Origin: Pseudomonadota bacterium
GTDB taxonomy: Bacteria > Pseudomonadota > Gammaproteobacteria > Xanthomonadales > Wenzhouxiangellaceae
Direction of reading: 5' to 3'
Length of the DNA: 64,000 bases
Assembly (NCBI GenBank): GCA_013285445.1
Contig: CP053448.1
Coordinates: forward strand, 1,612,001-1,676,000
Shown: piece by piece, positions 30,297 through 39,999 of the stretch
Layout of the letters: each line of letters starts with the position of its first letter
Position numbering within the stretch: position 1 is the first letter of the stretch
Notes under the pieces: model-generated
Databases searched by the model: none
What the model saw: the letters and a program-made list of their open reading frames with translations, nothing else
Told to the model about the DNA's origin: nothing
Translations under genes and position numbers: made by a program

Positions 30297-31676
30297 TCAG
30301 GCGTAGCGATCGATGGCGCGTGCCATGGCCTGGGCGTTGCCGGTGTAGTCAGCCGGCGTCAGTGCGAGCAGTCGCTTGCGGTCGGCCTCGGGAATCTCCA
30401 GCCCCGAAAGGAAGGCCTGCATGCGCTCACGGTCGATCGCGTGACCGCGGGTCAGCTGCTTGAGCCGTTCATACGGTTCAGCGACGCCATGCAGTCGCAT
30501 GACGGTCTGCGCAGCCTCGGCCAGGACTTCCCAGGCCTGGTCGAGGTCTGCGGCCAGGCGCTGTTGGTCAGGTGCGACGCGGTCCAGACCCTTGAGGATC
30601 GACTGCCAGGCCAGCGAGCAGTAACCGAAAGCCGATCCCAGCGAGCGCTGCACGGTCGAATCGGTCAGATCACGCTGAAAGCGCGAGATCGGCAGCTTGG
30701 TGGCCAGATGGTCAAGCACGGCATTGGCCAGGCCGAGATTGCCCTCGCCATTTTCGAAGTCGATCGGGTTGACCTTGTGCGGCATCGTCGACGAGCCCAC
30801 CTCGCCCTCGACCAGCTTCTGGCGAAAGTAGCCCAGCGATACGTAGCCCCAGGCATCGCGCGCAAAATCGAGCAGTATGCAGTTGATGCGAATCAGCGCG
30901 TGAGCCATCTCGGCGATCATGTCATGTGGCTCGATCTGAGTCGTGTAGGGGTGCCAGACCAGGCCGAGATCTTCCACGAAATCGCGCGCCAGCGCCGGCC
31001 AGTCGATATCCGGACAGGCAGCGATGTGGGCATTGAAGTTGCCGACGGCACCATTGATCTTGCCGGTGATCTCGACCTGGTTGAGCGCGCGCCGCTGGCG
31101 GCGCAGTCGGAAAACGAAGTTCGCGATTTCCTTGCCCAGGGTGGTCGGCGAGGCGGTCTGGCCGTGCGTTCGCGAGAGCATGGAAAGCCCGGCAGTTTCC
31201 TTCGCCATGGTGGCCAGGCGACGGTCGATCTCGGCGATCAGCGGATCGAGTTCCTCGGTCACGACCTGGCGGATGATCAACGCCCAGGCGAGATTGTTGA
31301 TGTCCTCCGAAGTGCAGGCAAAGTGAATGAATTCGGTATAGGGTCCGAGCGATTCACGCCCGGCCAGTTGCTGCTTGAGCCAGTACTCGACGGCCTTGAC
31401 GTCGTGGTTGGTGGTCTTCTCGATGGCCTTGACGGCAGCCGCATCCGCCTCGCTGAAACCTTCGGCGAGCCGGTCGAGGAACTCGCGATCGCCGCGCGGC
31501 AGCTCGGGCAGGGCGGTAAAGCCCGGATGCGCCGCCAGCGCCCGGAACCAGGCAATCTCGACGCGTACGCGCTGGCGGATCAGGCCGGCTTCGGAAGTGA
31601 GTGATCGCAGCCCCGCCAGCTTGCCGGCATAGCGGCCGTCGAGCGGCGAAAGGGCGGTCAGGGCATGGTTGTCCAT
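30297..31676 (-). CDS. purB: Adenylosuccinate lyase
   Basis: Catalyses two fumarate-releasing steps of purine synthesis (SAICAR to AICAR, and adenylosuccinate to AMP). 459 residues of the longer proteobacterial PurB type. The fumarase/aspartase signature is SSTMPHKVNPIDFENGEGN; TTNHDVKAVEYWL, SRTHGQTASPTTLGKE and NFNAHIAACP are also present. Stands upstream of sucA on the same strand with a 96-base gap containing the sucA promoter, so independent transcription is likely. Confidence 0.96.
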   Translation of the reverse strand: MDNHALTALSPLDGRYAGKLAGLRSLTSEAGLIRQRVRVEIAWFRALAAHPGFTALPELPRGDREFLDRLAEGFSEADAAAVKAIEKTTNHDVKAVEYWLKQQLAGRESLGPYTEFIHFACTSEDINNLAWALIIRQVVTEELDPLIAEIDRRLATMAKETAGLSMLSRTHGQTASPTTLGKEIANFVFRLRRQRRALNQVEITGKINGAVGNFNAHIAACPDIDWPALARDFVEDLGLVWHPYTTQIEPHDMIAEMAHALIRINCILLDFARDAWGYVSLGYFRQKLVEGEVGSSTMPHKVNPIDFENGEGNLGLANAVLDHLATKLPISRFQRDLTDSTVQRSLGSAFGYCSLAWQSILKGLDRVAPDQQRLAADLDQAWEVLAEAAQTVMRLHGVAEPYERLKQLTRGHAIDRERMQAFLSGLEIPEADRKRLLALTPADYTGNAQAMARAIDRYA

Positions 31677-31762
31677 CGTTGTTCAGGCGTTCAATCCGGA
31701 GCAATTGTTCATGATAACGCAGCAACACCCATCTGCCGTCGCCTCATTGAGGGCTCTGCGCT

Positions 31763-32893
31763 TTAATGACGATAGCGGCGCAGATACTTCCACTCGAACA
31801 GGCGCTTGGCCCAGTGCATGGCCCGCATCGGCGGCAGGGCGCGGTTGGCCTTTTCGCTGCGCGTGACCAGGATGCCGCGGTCGTACTGGTCGACGATGCA
31901 CATCAGCTCGCTCTTGAAGCCGGCATCGACGGGTTGCCCGGCCAGCTCCGCGCTTAGGTTCTTTGCCGCGGCCGCGGCTTGCAGGTCGGCCATGTGTGCC
32001 TGCTTGGGCAGCCAGCCCGGACCGGGGAAAGAGCCAGCGTCGCCGGCTACGTAGACGCGCTCGAAGCCGTCGACCCGGCAGTGCTCGTCTGCACGGATCA
32101 TGCCGCCGTCCGAGCGCGGCAGGGCAGTGTCGTCGAACCAGTCGTTGCCGGTCATGCCGGGCATGAACAGGATCAGGTCGGCGTCGAAGGTCTCATCCTC
32201 TGTTTCCACGCTGGTGGCGGTAAAGCGCTTCGGCTTGTGACCCAGGTGGGTATGCACGTCGCGTCGTTGCATCTCCTTGAGCAGGCGCCCGACCGCCTTA
32301 CCGCCCAGGCGCTGGCCCGGTTTTTCCGCGGGGCTGAAAAAGTGCAGGGTGAAGCGCTCGCGCCGAGACTGCCGGCGCAGCCAGGTGTCGATGCCGAACA
32401 GGAACTCGAAGACCGGCCCGCCGCGCATGGCTGAAGGTTCTTTCGGGTTGCCGGCAAAGCCGAAGGCGATCGAGCCCGAGTCCATAACCTGCAACCGATC
32501 GCGCGCGAGCGCCATCTCGTGCGGCCCGCCGCAGGGCAGAAGGCTGTGTTCGATGCCGGGAAGTGTTTTCAGGAACTGGCCACCGCAGGCGATGATCAGC
32601 CCATCGTTGGCGATTTCTCCGGCCTCGGTGCGTAGCGTTCGCCCGTCGTCCGACAGGCCGTTTGCGCGCGTGGCATGGTGGGTGACGTCCATGCGCTCGA
32701 AGAAGCGATCCAGCGGCACGATCAGGTCATCGGGTTCACGCTTGCCGGTGGGAATCCAGATCGTGCCGGGGTAGTACACCAGCTCGGCCCGCGGGGAGAC
32801 CACGTCGATGCGCATGTCGGGATCGGATTTGCGCAGCTTGCGAACCGCGGTGAGGGCAGCAAATCCGGATCCGATGATGGTCACGCGCGACAT
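31763..32893 (-). CDS. FAD-dependent oxidoreductase, sulfide:quinone reductase-like
   Basis: 376-residue flavoprotein. Begins with the FAD motif VTIIGSGFAALTAVRKLRK and shows YYPGTIWIPTG and VYVAGDAGSFPGPGWLPKQAHMA, as in sulfide:quinone oxidoreductases and flavocytochrome c sulfide dehydrogenases. Candidate active-site cysteines are Cys121 (LLPCGGP) and the one in LMCIVDQ near the C-terminus. The third cysteine that canonical SQR carries before GPxxEF appears replaced (PSAMRGGPVFEF). It may therefore be an atypical SQR or a related quinone reductase. Monocistronic by appearance. Confidence 0.72.
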   Translation of the reverse strand: MSRVTIIGSGFAALTAVRKLRKSDPDMRIDVVSPRAELVYYPGTIWIPTGKREPDDLIVPLDRFFERMDVTHHATRANGLSDDGRTLRTEAGEIANDGLIIACGGQFLKTLPGIEHSLLPCGGPHEMALARDRLQVMDSGSIAFGFAGNPKEPSAMRGGPVFEFLFGIDTWLRRQSRRERFTLHFFSPAEKPGQRLGGKAVGRLLKEMQRRDVHTHLGHKPKRFTATSVETEDETFDADLILFMPGMTGNDWFDDTALPRSDGGMIRADEHCRVDGFERVYVAGDAGSFPGPGWLPKQAHMADLQAAAAAKNLSAELAGQPVDAGFKSELMCIVDQYDRGILVTRSEKANRALPPMRAMHWAKRLFEWKYLRRYRH

Positions 32894-32945
32894 GGCGATG
32901 ACTTCAGGGTTAGGGGATACCTTTATATTATCAGAGTCTAATTCA

Positions 32946-34253
32946 CTAGCGGTTCGCCAGCATGTAGTCGATGGTCAGGGTGGCCAGGGCGCGCACACCG
33001 GTCTGCATGGCCGATTCGTTGATGCGAAAGTCGGGCGTGTGGTGTGGCGCCACTTGCTCGAGCGGAATGTCTTCGGGTGCCGCGCCGAGAAAGAAATACA
33101 GGCCCGGCACTTCGCGCTGGAAGTATGAGAAGTCCTCGGCTGCGGTCAACGCGTCGATGCGCACGGTCCGGTCGCCGGCCACGCGCTGCAGGCTCGGCGC
33201 CATCGCATCGGTCAGCTGCGGGTCGTTGAAGGTCACGGGGTAGCCGCGCTGGATATCGACATTGACTTCCGCTCCCTGGCTGGCGGCGATATGCTCGGCC
33301 GTGCGCCGGATGTCGGCGTGAATCTTGTCGCGCATCGCCGGGTCGAGCGTGCGGATGGTGCCGATCAGCTCTGCTTGTTCTGGAATGATGTTGTTGCGCA
33401 CCCCGGCCCGGACCCGGCCGACGGAAATCACGGCCGCTGCTTTGGTCAGCTCGGTCTGGCGGCTGACCACGGTGTTCAGGCCCAGGACAATCTGGGCGGC
33501 GGTGGTGATCGGGTCGACGCCAGTCCAGGGTGTGGAGCCGTGGGTCTGCTTTCCGTGGACGGTGATGACGAAGCGGTCGGCGGCGGCCATGGTGCCGGCC
33601 GGCCGGTAGCCGATCTGGCCGGCCGGCGCCGGCGTCCAGATATGTTGCCCAAAGATTACGTCCACGTCCGGGTCGGTCAGCACGCCTTCGGCCACCATCA
33701 TTTCCGCGCCGCCTTCCTCGCCCGGCGGCGTGCCCTCCTCGGCCGGCTGGAAGATGAACTTGACCGTTCCGGGCAGCGCTTCGCGGCGCTCGGCCAGCAT
33801 GGTCGCCACGCCCATCAGCATGGCCATGTGCGAGTCATGGCCGCAGGCATGTGAAACCGGCACTTCCTCGCCCAGGTATTCGCTGGTCACCTCGGGCGAG
33901 AAGGGCAGTCCTGCGCGCGCCGGCACGGGGAGGGCGTCCATGTCGGCGCGCAGGCCCACGACCGGTCCGGGACGGCCGCCGCGCAGCACGCCGACCACAC
34001 CGGTGTGAGCGACGCCGGTAGTGACGTCCATATCCAGCGAGTGCAGGAAAGAGGCGATGGTCTCGGCGGTGTCGAATTCGCGGTTGGACAGTTCCGGGTG
34101 GGCATGGAAGTGTCGACGCCAGCCGACGACCTGCGTATGCAGCGTGGCCGCGCGTTCGTCGATATAGTCGTGCCAGTCTTGAAGGGATTGCTGGGCCGGC
34201 GTGTTCGTGGCGAACAGCATGGCCAGCAGGGCGATGATCACGAGCCTGGGCAT
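32946..34253 (-). CDS. Exported M20-family amidohydrolase
   Basis: 435-residue metal-dependent amidohydrolase of the M20D type (hippurate hydrolase / N-acyl-amino-acid amidohydrolase). A signal peptide (MPRLVIIALLAMLFATNTPA) makes it periplasmic or secreted. Metal-site motifs are HAHPELSNREFDTAETI, GLRADMDALPV, HACGHDSHMAMLMGVA and FQPAEEGTPPGEEGGA. The start at 34253 has GAGGA six bases upstream; an in-frame ATG at 34301 lacks signal character. The substrate, probably acylated amino acids or small peptides, is not evident. Fits the proteolytic theme of the window. Confidence 0.9.
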   Translation of the reverse strand: MPRLVIIALLAMLFATNTPAQQSLQDWHDYIDERAATLHTQVVGWRRHFHAHPELSNREFDTAETIASFLHSLDMDVTTGVAHTGVVGVLRGGRPGPVVGLRADMDALPVPARAGLPFSPEVTSEYLGEEVPVSHACGHDSHMAMLMGVATMLAERREALPGTVKFIFQPAEEGTPPGEEGGAEMMVAEGVLTDPDVDVIFGQHIWTPAPAGQIGYRPAGTMAAADRFVITVHGKQTHGSTPWTGVDPITTAAQIVLGLNTVVSRQTELTKAAAVISVGRVRAGVRNNIIPEQAELIGTIRTLDPAMRDKIHADIRRTAEHIAASQGAEVNVDIQRGYPVTFNDPQLTDAMAPSLQRVAGDRTVRIDALTAAEDFSYFQREVPGLYFFLGAAPEDIPLEQVAPHHTPDFRINESAMQTGVRALATLTIDYMLANR

Positions 34254-34322
34254 GGAACATCCTCGAATGACGGGCTGGCCACCATTCTTGCCGCAGGGCA
34301 CTCGCCGTGCAAGTACAGATCC

Positions 34323-35228
34323 TCAGTCGGTCGGACGCGTGGGCTGCATTCTGTCCAGGGCAAGGTCCTTTTCGGCCCAGAGCTGGTTGACCCAGTCCTG
34401 AATGTGGCGCCGGAACTCGGGATCTTTCTGGTAGTCGCCGCTGCGCAGCGGCTCGGGAATCGGCAGCCGGCGGACGTGAACGCGAATCGTGTCAATGCGA
34501 TTGGCGAACAGGTCGGCCAGGCTCGGGCGACCCTCCGGATAGGCGATGGTCACGTCGATCAGGGTATCCAGCGCCTCGCCCATGGCGTCGAGCGTAAAGG
34601 CCACGCCGCCGGCGCGCGGCTTGAGGAGGTGGCGATAGGGTGAGTTCTGGGCGGCGTGCTTGGCCGGCGTGAAGCGTGTGCCCTCGACAAAATTGACGAT
34701 GGCGACGGGGAGGTCGCGAAACTTCCGGCAGGCGCGGCGCGTGGCGGCAATATCGGCACCGGCCAGTTCGGGTCGGCGCTCGATCTGAGCGCGGGTGTAG
34801 CGTTTCATGAAGGGGAAGTCCAGCGCCCACCAGGCCAGGCCCAGCAGCGGCACCCAGATGAGCTGGCTCTTGAGAAAAAAGCGTAGCAGCGGCAATCGGC
34901 GGTTGAACAGTTTCTGCAGCACGGGAATGTCGACCCAGCTCTGATGGTTGCACACGACCAGCATCTGGCCGCCTGAATCCGGCGCGGGCAGGCCTTCGAC
35001 CGTGATGCGGGTGTCGGTCAGCACGTCGATCATGCGTGAGTTGACGGCAATCCAGTCCGCGGCGATCGCCATCAGGATCCGGTCGCAGCCGCGGCGCACG
35101 ACGCCAATACGAACAGTCATCTTGACCAGGGCGACGACCAGCAGCGGCAGGATGTGTACTACGGAATTGACGGCCAGCAACAGCATGCCGCTGCCGATGC
35201 GCAGCCAGGCGATCCATTTCGAGGTCAT
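34323..35228 (-). CDS. Lysophospholipid acyltransferase family protein (YihG-like)
   Basis: 301-residue membrane acyltransferase of the PlsC superfamily. The catalytic NHQSWVD box and the second motif VEGTRFTPAKH are clear, with an N-terminal hydrophobic region and KSQLIWVPLLGLAWW. The extended C-terminus resembles YihG-type enzymes, which acylate lysophosphatidic acid with particular chain preferences. Divergent from fumC. A second, shorter PlsC homologue is encoded at 37954. Confidence 0.87.
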   Translation of the reverse strand: MTSKWIAWLRIGSGMLLLAVNSVVHILPLLVVALVKMTVRIGVVRRGCDRILMAIAADWIAVNSRMIDVLTDTRITVEGLPAPDSGGQMLVVCNHQSWVDIPVLQKLFNRRLPLLRFFLKSQLIWVPLLGLAWWALDFPFMKRYTRAQIERRPELAGADIAATRRACRKFRDLPVAIVNFVEGTRFTPAKHAAQNSPYRHLLKPRAGGVAFTLDAMGEALDTLIDVTIAYPEGRPSLADLFANRIDTIRVHVRRLPIPEPLRSGDYQKDPEFRRHIQDWVNQLWAEKDLALDRMQPTRPTD

Positions 35229-35281
35229 TGAAACATTATCTCACGCCGGGCGTTGTCGGTCGGGCCATCGTCTGGCAGCGG

Positions 35282-35287
35282 TATAAT
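35282..35287 (+). promoter_or_regulatory. Candidate -10 box of fumC
   Basis: Perfect TATAAT 38 bases before the fumC start. No matching -35 at normal spacing, so only moderately supported. Confidence 0.4.
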
Positions 35288-35325
35288 TACCCGCTCCCAT
35301 TTTCGCAGATTCCGGACCTTTCGCC

Positions 35326-36702
<1,377 letters not shown>

Positions 36703-36704
36703 CC

Positions 36705-37193
36705 CTGACCGGCAGTCCCTACATCACGCAGCGCGGGCACCGGGCGCTGCAGGACGAGCTGAAATGCCTGTGGGAAAAAAAGCGCCCGGAAGTCACCCGG
36801 GCGCTCTCGGCCGCAGCCGCCGAGGGTGATCGATCGGAAAATGCCGAGTACATCTACCGCAAGAAGCAGCTGCGCGAAATCGATCGCCGGGTGCGCTATC
36901 TGCGCAAGCGGCTCGACGAACTGCGGCCGGTGCCGACGCGCGCCGATGATCCCGGCCGGGTGTTCTTTGGCGCCACGGTGAGTCTGGCCGAACCGGGCGG
37001 TTGTCAGACCCGCTACCGCATTGTCGGCGCCGACGAGACCGATGCCGGTCGCGGCTGGATCTCGGTTGATTCTCCCGTGGCGCGCGCGCTGCTGGGCAAG
37101 GCCGTGGGCGAGGAGGTAAGCGTGCGCACGCCGACCGGCGATCGGCTACTCGAGATCGTGGATGTCGAATACGGTGAACAGCCGCAGGGCTGA
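36705..37193 (+). CDS. greB: Transcription elongation factor GreB
   Basis: Cleavage factor that rescues backtracked RNA polymerase. 162 residues: the N-terminal coiled coil ([20 protein letters not shown], then [20 protein letters not shown]) carries the acidic tip DRSEN, and the C-terminal FKBP-like domain contains VFFGATVSL and [14 protein letters not shown]. This is GreB rather than GreA by the RPEVT and [10 protein letters not shown] motifs. No ATG, GTG or TTG lies between the in-frame stop at 36657 and the start of similarity, so CTG at 36705 is taken as start, two bases after the fumC stop. A GTG at 36891 would delete the coiled coil. Confidence 0.88.
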   Translation: MTGSPYITQRGHRALQDELKCLWEKKRPEVTRALSAAAAEGDRSENAEYIYRKKQLREIDRRVRYLRKRLDELRPVPTRADDPGRVFFGATVSLAEPGGCQTRYRIVGADETDAGRGWISVDSPVARALLGKAVGEEVSVRTPTGDRLLEIVDVEYGEQPQG

Positions 37194-37208
37194 TCCGGGC
37201 CCGCGTAG

Positions 37209-37228
37209 GTCGGGGCCGCGTCCCCGAC
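37209..37228. repeat. Short extragenic palindrome
   Basis: GTCGGGG and CCCCGAC pair around CCGCGT, preceded by GCGTAG. Such TAGGTCGGGG-type palindromes are common scattered intergenic repeats in related genomes (from memory). It lies 15 bases after greB; without a U-run it is not a typical terminator. Confidence 0.45.
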
Positions 37229-37250
37229 GGACGACTCGCCTTCGTTCCCC

Positions 37251-37279
37251 CTTGAAACCGCCCCCGCCGATACCTATTT
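37251..37279 (+). promoter_or_regulatory. Sigma32-like heat-shock promoter of the hsp20 gene
   Basis: CTTGAAA at 37251-37257 matches the heat-shock -35 consensus exactly. Fifteen bases on, CCTATTT (37273-37279) resembles the -10 consensus CCCCATNT imperfectly. A start near 37285 would give an untranslated leader of about 94 bases. Confidence 0.5.
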
Positions 37280-37287
37280 CTTCTACC

Positions 37288-37374
37288 GAGATCGCCGCAA
37301 GGGATCTCACCGCGCCCGGCCTGATAAAGGCGGGCATCAACCTGAAAACACCGATTGCTTCTCAAGGAGGATAC
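37288..37374 (+). promoter_or_regulatory. ROSE-like RNA thermometer in the hsp20 leader
   Basis: Three successive hairpins can form: GAGATC/GATCTC (37288-37308), GCCC-G-GCCT/AGGC-GGGC (37314-37335), and a final one at 37354-37372 in which AUUGCUUC pairs with GGAGGAU around UCAA. In the last, the UUGCU motif faces the Shine-Dalgarno AGGAGG with a bulged G (37357) and U-G wobbles, the defining arrangement of ROSE thermometers. Melting at high temperature would free the ribosome-binding site at 37364-37370. Folding was done by eye. Confidence 0.72.
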
Positions 37375-37378
37375 GGTT

Positions 37379-37870
37379 ATGAACACATTTGATCTCTCAC
37401 CCCTGTATCGCACTGCCATTGGCTTTGATCGACTGGCCGACATGCTCTCGAACGCGTCGCGCGTCGACAGCAACAATGGTTATCCGCCCTACAATATCGA
37501 ATCGCTGGGTGAAGACCGCTACCGCATCACCATGGCGGTGGCCGGGTTCTCGCCGGACGAGCTCGATATTGTCTCAGAGCAGAACACGCTGACGGTCTCG
37601 GGCCGCAAGGCCGAGGACGCCGATGACCAGCACGATTCCGACAGCGGAAGCGAGTACCTGTACCGTGGCATTGCCACGCGCTCGTTCGAACGTCGCTTCC
37701 AGTTGGCCGATCATGTGCGCGTCGAAGGCGCGGACCTGCGAAACGGTCTCCTGCATGTGGATCTCAAGCGCGAGCTGCCCGAGCAGATGAAGCCGCGCAA
37801 GATCGAGATCGGTCGTGCCGACAGCCGTGCAATCGACAGCGACAGCTCCAGCAAATCGAAGGCTGCCTGA
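37379..37870 (+). CDS. Small heat-shock protein, Hsp20/IbpA type
   Basis: 163-residue alpha-crystallin chaperone that holds denatured proteins. N-terminus MNTFDLSPLYRTAIGFDRLAD is IbpA-like; the crystallin core has YPPYNIESLGEDRYRITMAVAGF and SEYLYRGIATRSFERRFQLAD, then an IEI motif (KIEIG) and a serine-rich tail. The start follows AAGGAGG by eight bases. Regulation at two levels is suggested: a sigma32-like promoter and a ROSE-like leader. A rho-independent terminator follows. Confidence 0.95.
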   Translation: MNTFDLSPLYRTAIGFDRLADMLSNASRVDSNNGYPPYNIESLGEDRYRITMAVAGFSPDELDIVSEQNTLTVSGRKAEDADDQHDSDSGSEYLYRGIATRSFERRFQLADHVRVEGADLRNGLLHVDLKRELPEQMKPRKIEIGRADSRAIDSDSSSKSKAA

Positions 37871-37911
37871 ACGAACCAGGCCCGCCCGGATCAGGGCAAT
37901 GCGAGCTGACA

Positions 37912-37936
37912 GGGGCGTCTTTGGACGCCCCTTTTT
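37912..37936 (+). terminator. Rho-independent terminator after hsp20
   Basis: Stem GGGGCGTC/GACGCCCC with a TTTG loop, followed by five T. It separates the hsp20 unit from plsC. Confidence 0.9.
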
Positions 37937-37953
37937 GTGTAGCATAGGGCGCC

Positions 37954-38715
37954 ATGATGGATTCCTCTCAGGCCCGGCCTGGCTCATTACTGGCGCTTTA
38001 CCCCCTGTGGCAGTGGCTGGTCTATGTGCCGCTGGCGGTGGTGATCACGGTCATCTCGGCCACACTGGCGGTGCCGCTGGCGCTGCTGGTCTCCCCGCGC
38101 CTGGCCAATCTTTACATCGCGGCCACCTGGGGTCGGCTGCTGACCTTGCTGGTTCCTGTTCGCGTCGAGATCGAAGGTTGGGAGCACGTGGATGCGGCGC
38201 AATCCTATGTCGTGGTTGCCAACCACCAGAGCCAGTTCGATGTGCCGGTCGTTTACGGCTATTGCGGGCTTGACTTGCGCTGGGTGGCCAAGTCGGAAGT
38301 CGGAAAGATCCCGTTTGTGTCGGCCGGCTGCCGGGCCATTGGCCATGTTTTCATCGATCGGTCTGACGCGGATCAGGCGCGTACAGCGATTAACCGTGCG
38401 CTTTCACGGCTGCGAACCGGCACCGGTTTGATGTTCTTTGCCGAAGGAACACGAAGCCGCAGCGGTCGGCTGCAGTCGTTCAAGAAGGGGGCGTTCCGGG
38501 TCGCTATCGATCAGCAGCTGCCGATTCTGCCGGTCAGCATCTCGGGTACCCGGGACATTCTGTCGCCGGGCTCGGTACGGATCCGACCGGGGCGTGCGAG
38601 AATCGTTTTTCATCCGCCCATCGCCACCGACGGCATGACGCTGGCGCAGCTCGAAGGACTTCGCCAGCAGACGCGCGAGGCGGTTGCCCGCGGGCTTCAG
38701 CGACATCCGGGCTGA
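37954..38715 (+). CDS. plsC: 1-acyl-sn-glycerol-3-phosphate acyltransferase
   Basis: Inner-membrane enzyme making phosphatidic acid from lysophosphatidic acid. 253 residues with an N-terminal hydrophobic region (LVYVPLAVVITVISATLAVP) and the acyltransferase boxes NHQSQFD, FAEGTRSRSG and LPILPVSISGTRDIL. The stop overlaps the rhomboid start (TGATG), so the two are co-translated. A second PlsC-superfamily gene is at 34323. Confidence 0.92.
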   Translation: MMDSSQARPGSLLALYPLWQWLVYVPLAVVITVISATLAVPLALLVSPRLANLYIAATWGRLLTLLVPVRVEIEGWEHVDAAQSYVVVANHQSQFDVPVVYGYCGLDLRWVAKSEVGKIPFVSAGCRAIGHVFIDRSDADQARTAINRALSRLRTGTGLMFFAEGTRSRSGRLQSFKKGAFRVAIDQQLPILPVSISGTRDILSPGSVRIRPGRARIVFHPPIATDGMTLAQLEGLRQQTREAVARGLQRHPG

Positions 38716-39392
38716 TGGATCTGCGATCGCCCGACCCGGACTATGCCGCCTCTCCCCGGGCGCGCCGCAATCTTGCCCTGGCGGTCAAGCTCACGGGCGG
38801 ATTCGTGATCCTCATGTGGTCGGTCTTCCTGTTCGAGGTCCTGTTCGATGTCGGCCTGAAGGAGCTGGGGCTGAGGCCACGCGAGGGAATCGGGCTGCTC
38901 GGACTCCTGACGACGCCGCTGCTGCACGCCAATCTGGGCCATGTGGCCTCGAATACCCTGCCGCTGTTCGTCGGCGGCGTCGCGATGCTGTTTCTGTATC
39001 CGAACTCGGCGCTGCGGGCGCTGCCTGTGATCTACCTCGGCAGCGCTGCACTGGCCTGGATGATCGCCCGCCCGAACCTGCATATCGGCGCCAGCGGGCT
39101 GGTTTACGGCATCCTGGCATTTGTTTTTGTGTCCGGCATCCTGCGGCGCGATCTGCGTTCCGTGGGCGTGTCGCTGGTCATCTGGTTTCTGTACGGCTCG
39201 ATGCTGTGGGGTGTGCTGCCGGTCGCGGAGCGAACCAGCTGGGAACTGCATGCCAGCGGCCTGTTTCTTGGCGTGATACTGGCGCTGATATTCCGCCACT
39301 GGGACCAGCCTCCGCTCAAGCGCTATGCCTGGGAGGATGAGTCTCTGGATGACGATGAACCGCAGGGGCCCGACGACTGGCCTGTGCGCTGA
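38715..39392 (+). CDS. Rhomboid family intramembrane serine protease
   Basis: 225-residue polytopic membrane protein. The catalytic dyad is Ser127 in GASGLVYG and His179 in WELHASG; HANLGHVASNTLPL is the conserved helix-2 motif. The acidic cytoplasmic tail (EDESLDDDEPQGPDD) is a local feature. Function would be intramembrane cleavage of unknown substrates. It overlaps plsC by one base and is followed by an SRPBCC-domain gene. Confidence 0.88.
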   Translation: MDLRSPDPDYAASPRARRNLALAVKLTGGFVILMWSVFLFEVLFDVGLKELGLRPREGIGLLGLLTTPLLHANLGHVASNTLPLFVGGVAMLFLYPNSALRALPVIYLGSAALAWMIARPNLHIGASGLVYGILAFVFVSGILRRDLRSVGVSLVIWFLYGSMLWGVLPVAERTSWELHASGLFLGVILALIFRHWDQPPLKRYAWEDESLDDDEPQGPDDWPVR

Positions 39393-39411
39393 ACTTGGGA
39401 CGGAGAGACTG

Positions 39412-39999
39412 ATGGCGAGAAAACTGTTTGGAGTGCTACTGGCCCTGGTCGTGGCGGTGACCGTGATCGGATTTTTGCTGCCGGCCCAGGTGACGGTGGA
39501 GCGCAGCCGGATCATGGATGCCGATCCGGAGACGGTCTTCGAGGTGCTCAATGACCTGCGGCATTTCGCGCGCTGGTCGCCCTGGCTGCTGCATCGTTCG
39601 AACCGTGACTTCAGACTGGAGGGACCGCCGGCCGGTGTCGGGGCAACGCTGGTCTGGGACGAGGCCCGCGGTGATGGCGGCAGCCGCATGTGGATCGTCG
39701 AATCCCGCCGGCCGGAGCGGATTGAAATGCGGCTGGAGCTCGGTCGCAGCGATGCCGATGGCTGGTTTGAGCTGGAGTCCGCCGAGGCTGGCACCGAAGT
39801 GCAGTGGGGAATGAGAATGTCGTTCGGAGCCTTCGACCTGACCGGTCGATACGTCGGCCTGATGTTGCCGGGTCTGGTCGGTCGCGACTACTCCAGGGGG
39901 CTGGAACGACTCGAGCGCTATCTGACGGCCGACAACGGCGGTCCGCCCTCATTGGGCGATGACTCCACCGAGTGGCTGCGGGAGCCGGATGCACCGTGA
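39412..39999 (+). CDS. SRPBCC (polyketide cyclase/START-like) protein with membrane anchor
   Basis: 195 residues. One N-terminal membrane segment (LFGVLLALVVAVTVIGFLLP) is followed by an SRPBCC fold (DADPETVFEVLNDLRHFARW, SPWLLHRSNRDF) that typically forms a hydrophobic ligand cavity. The start at 39412 has GGAG upstream; an earlier in-frame ATG at 39325 lies within the rhomboid gene. The ligand is unknown. Its stop overlaps the next GTG start. Confidence 0.78.
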   Translation: MARKLFGVLLALVVAVTVIGFLLPAQVTVERSRIMDADPETVFEVLNDLRHFARWSPWLLHRSNRDFRLEGPPAGVGATLVWDEARGDGGSRMWIVESRRPERIEMRLELGRSDADGWFELESAEAGTEVQWGMRMSFGAFDLTGRYVGLMLPGLVGRDYSRGLERLERYLTADNGGPPSLGDDSTEWLREPDAP

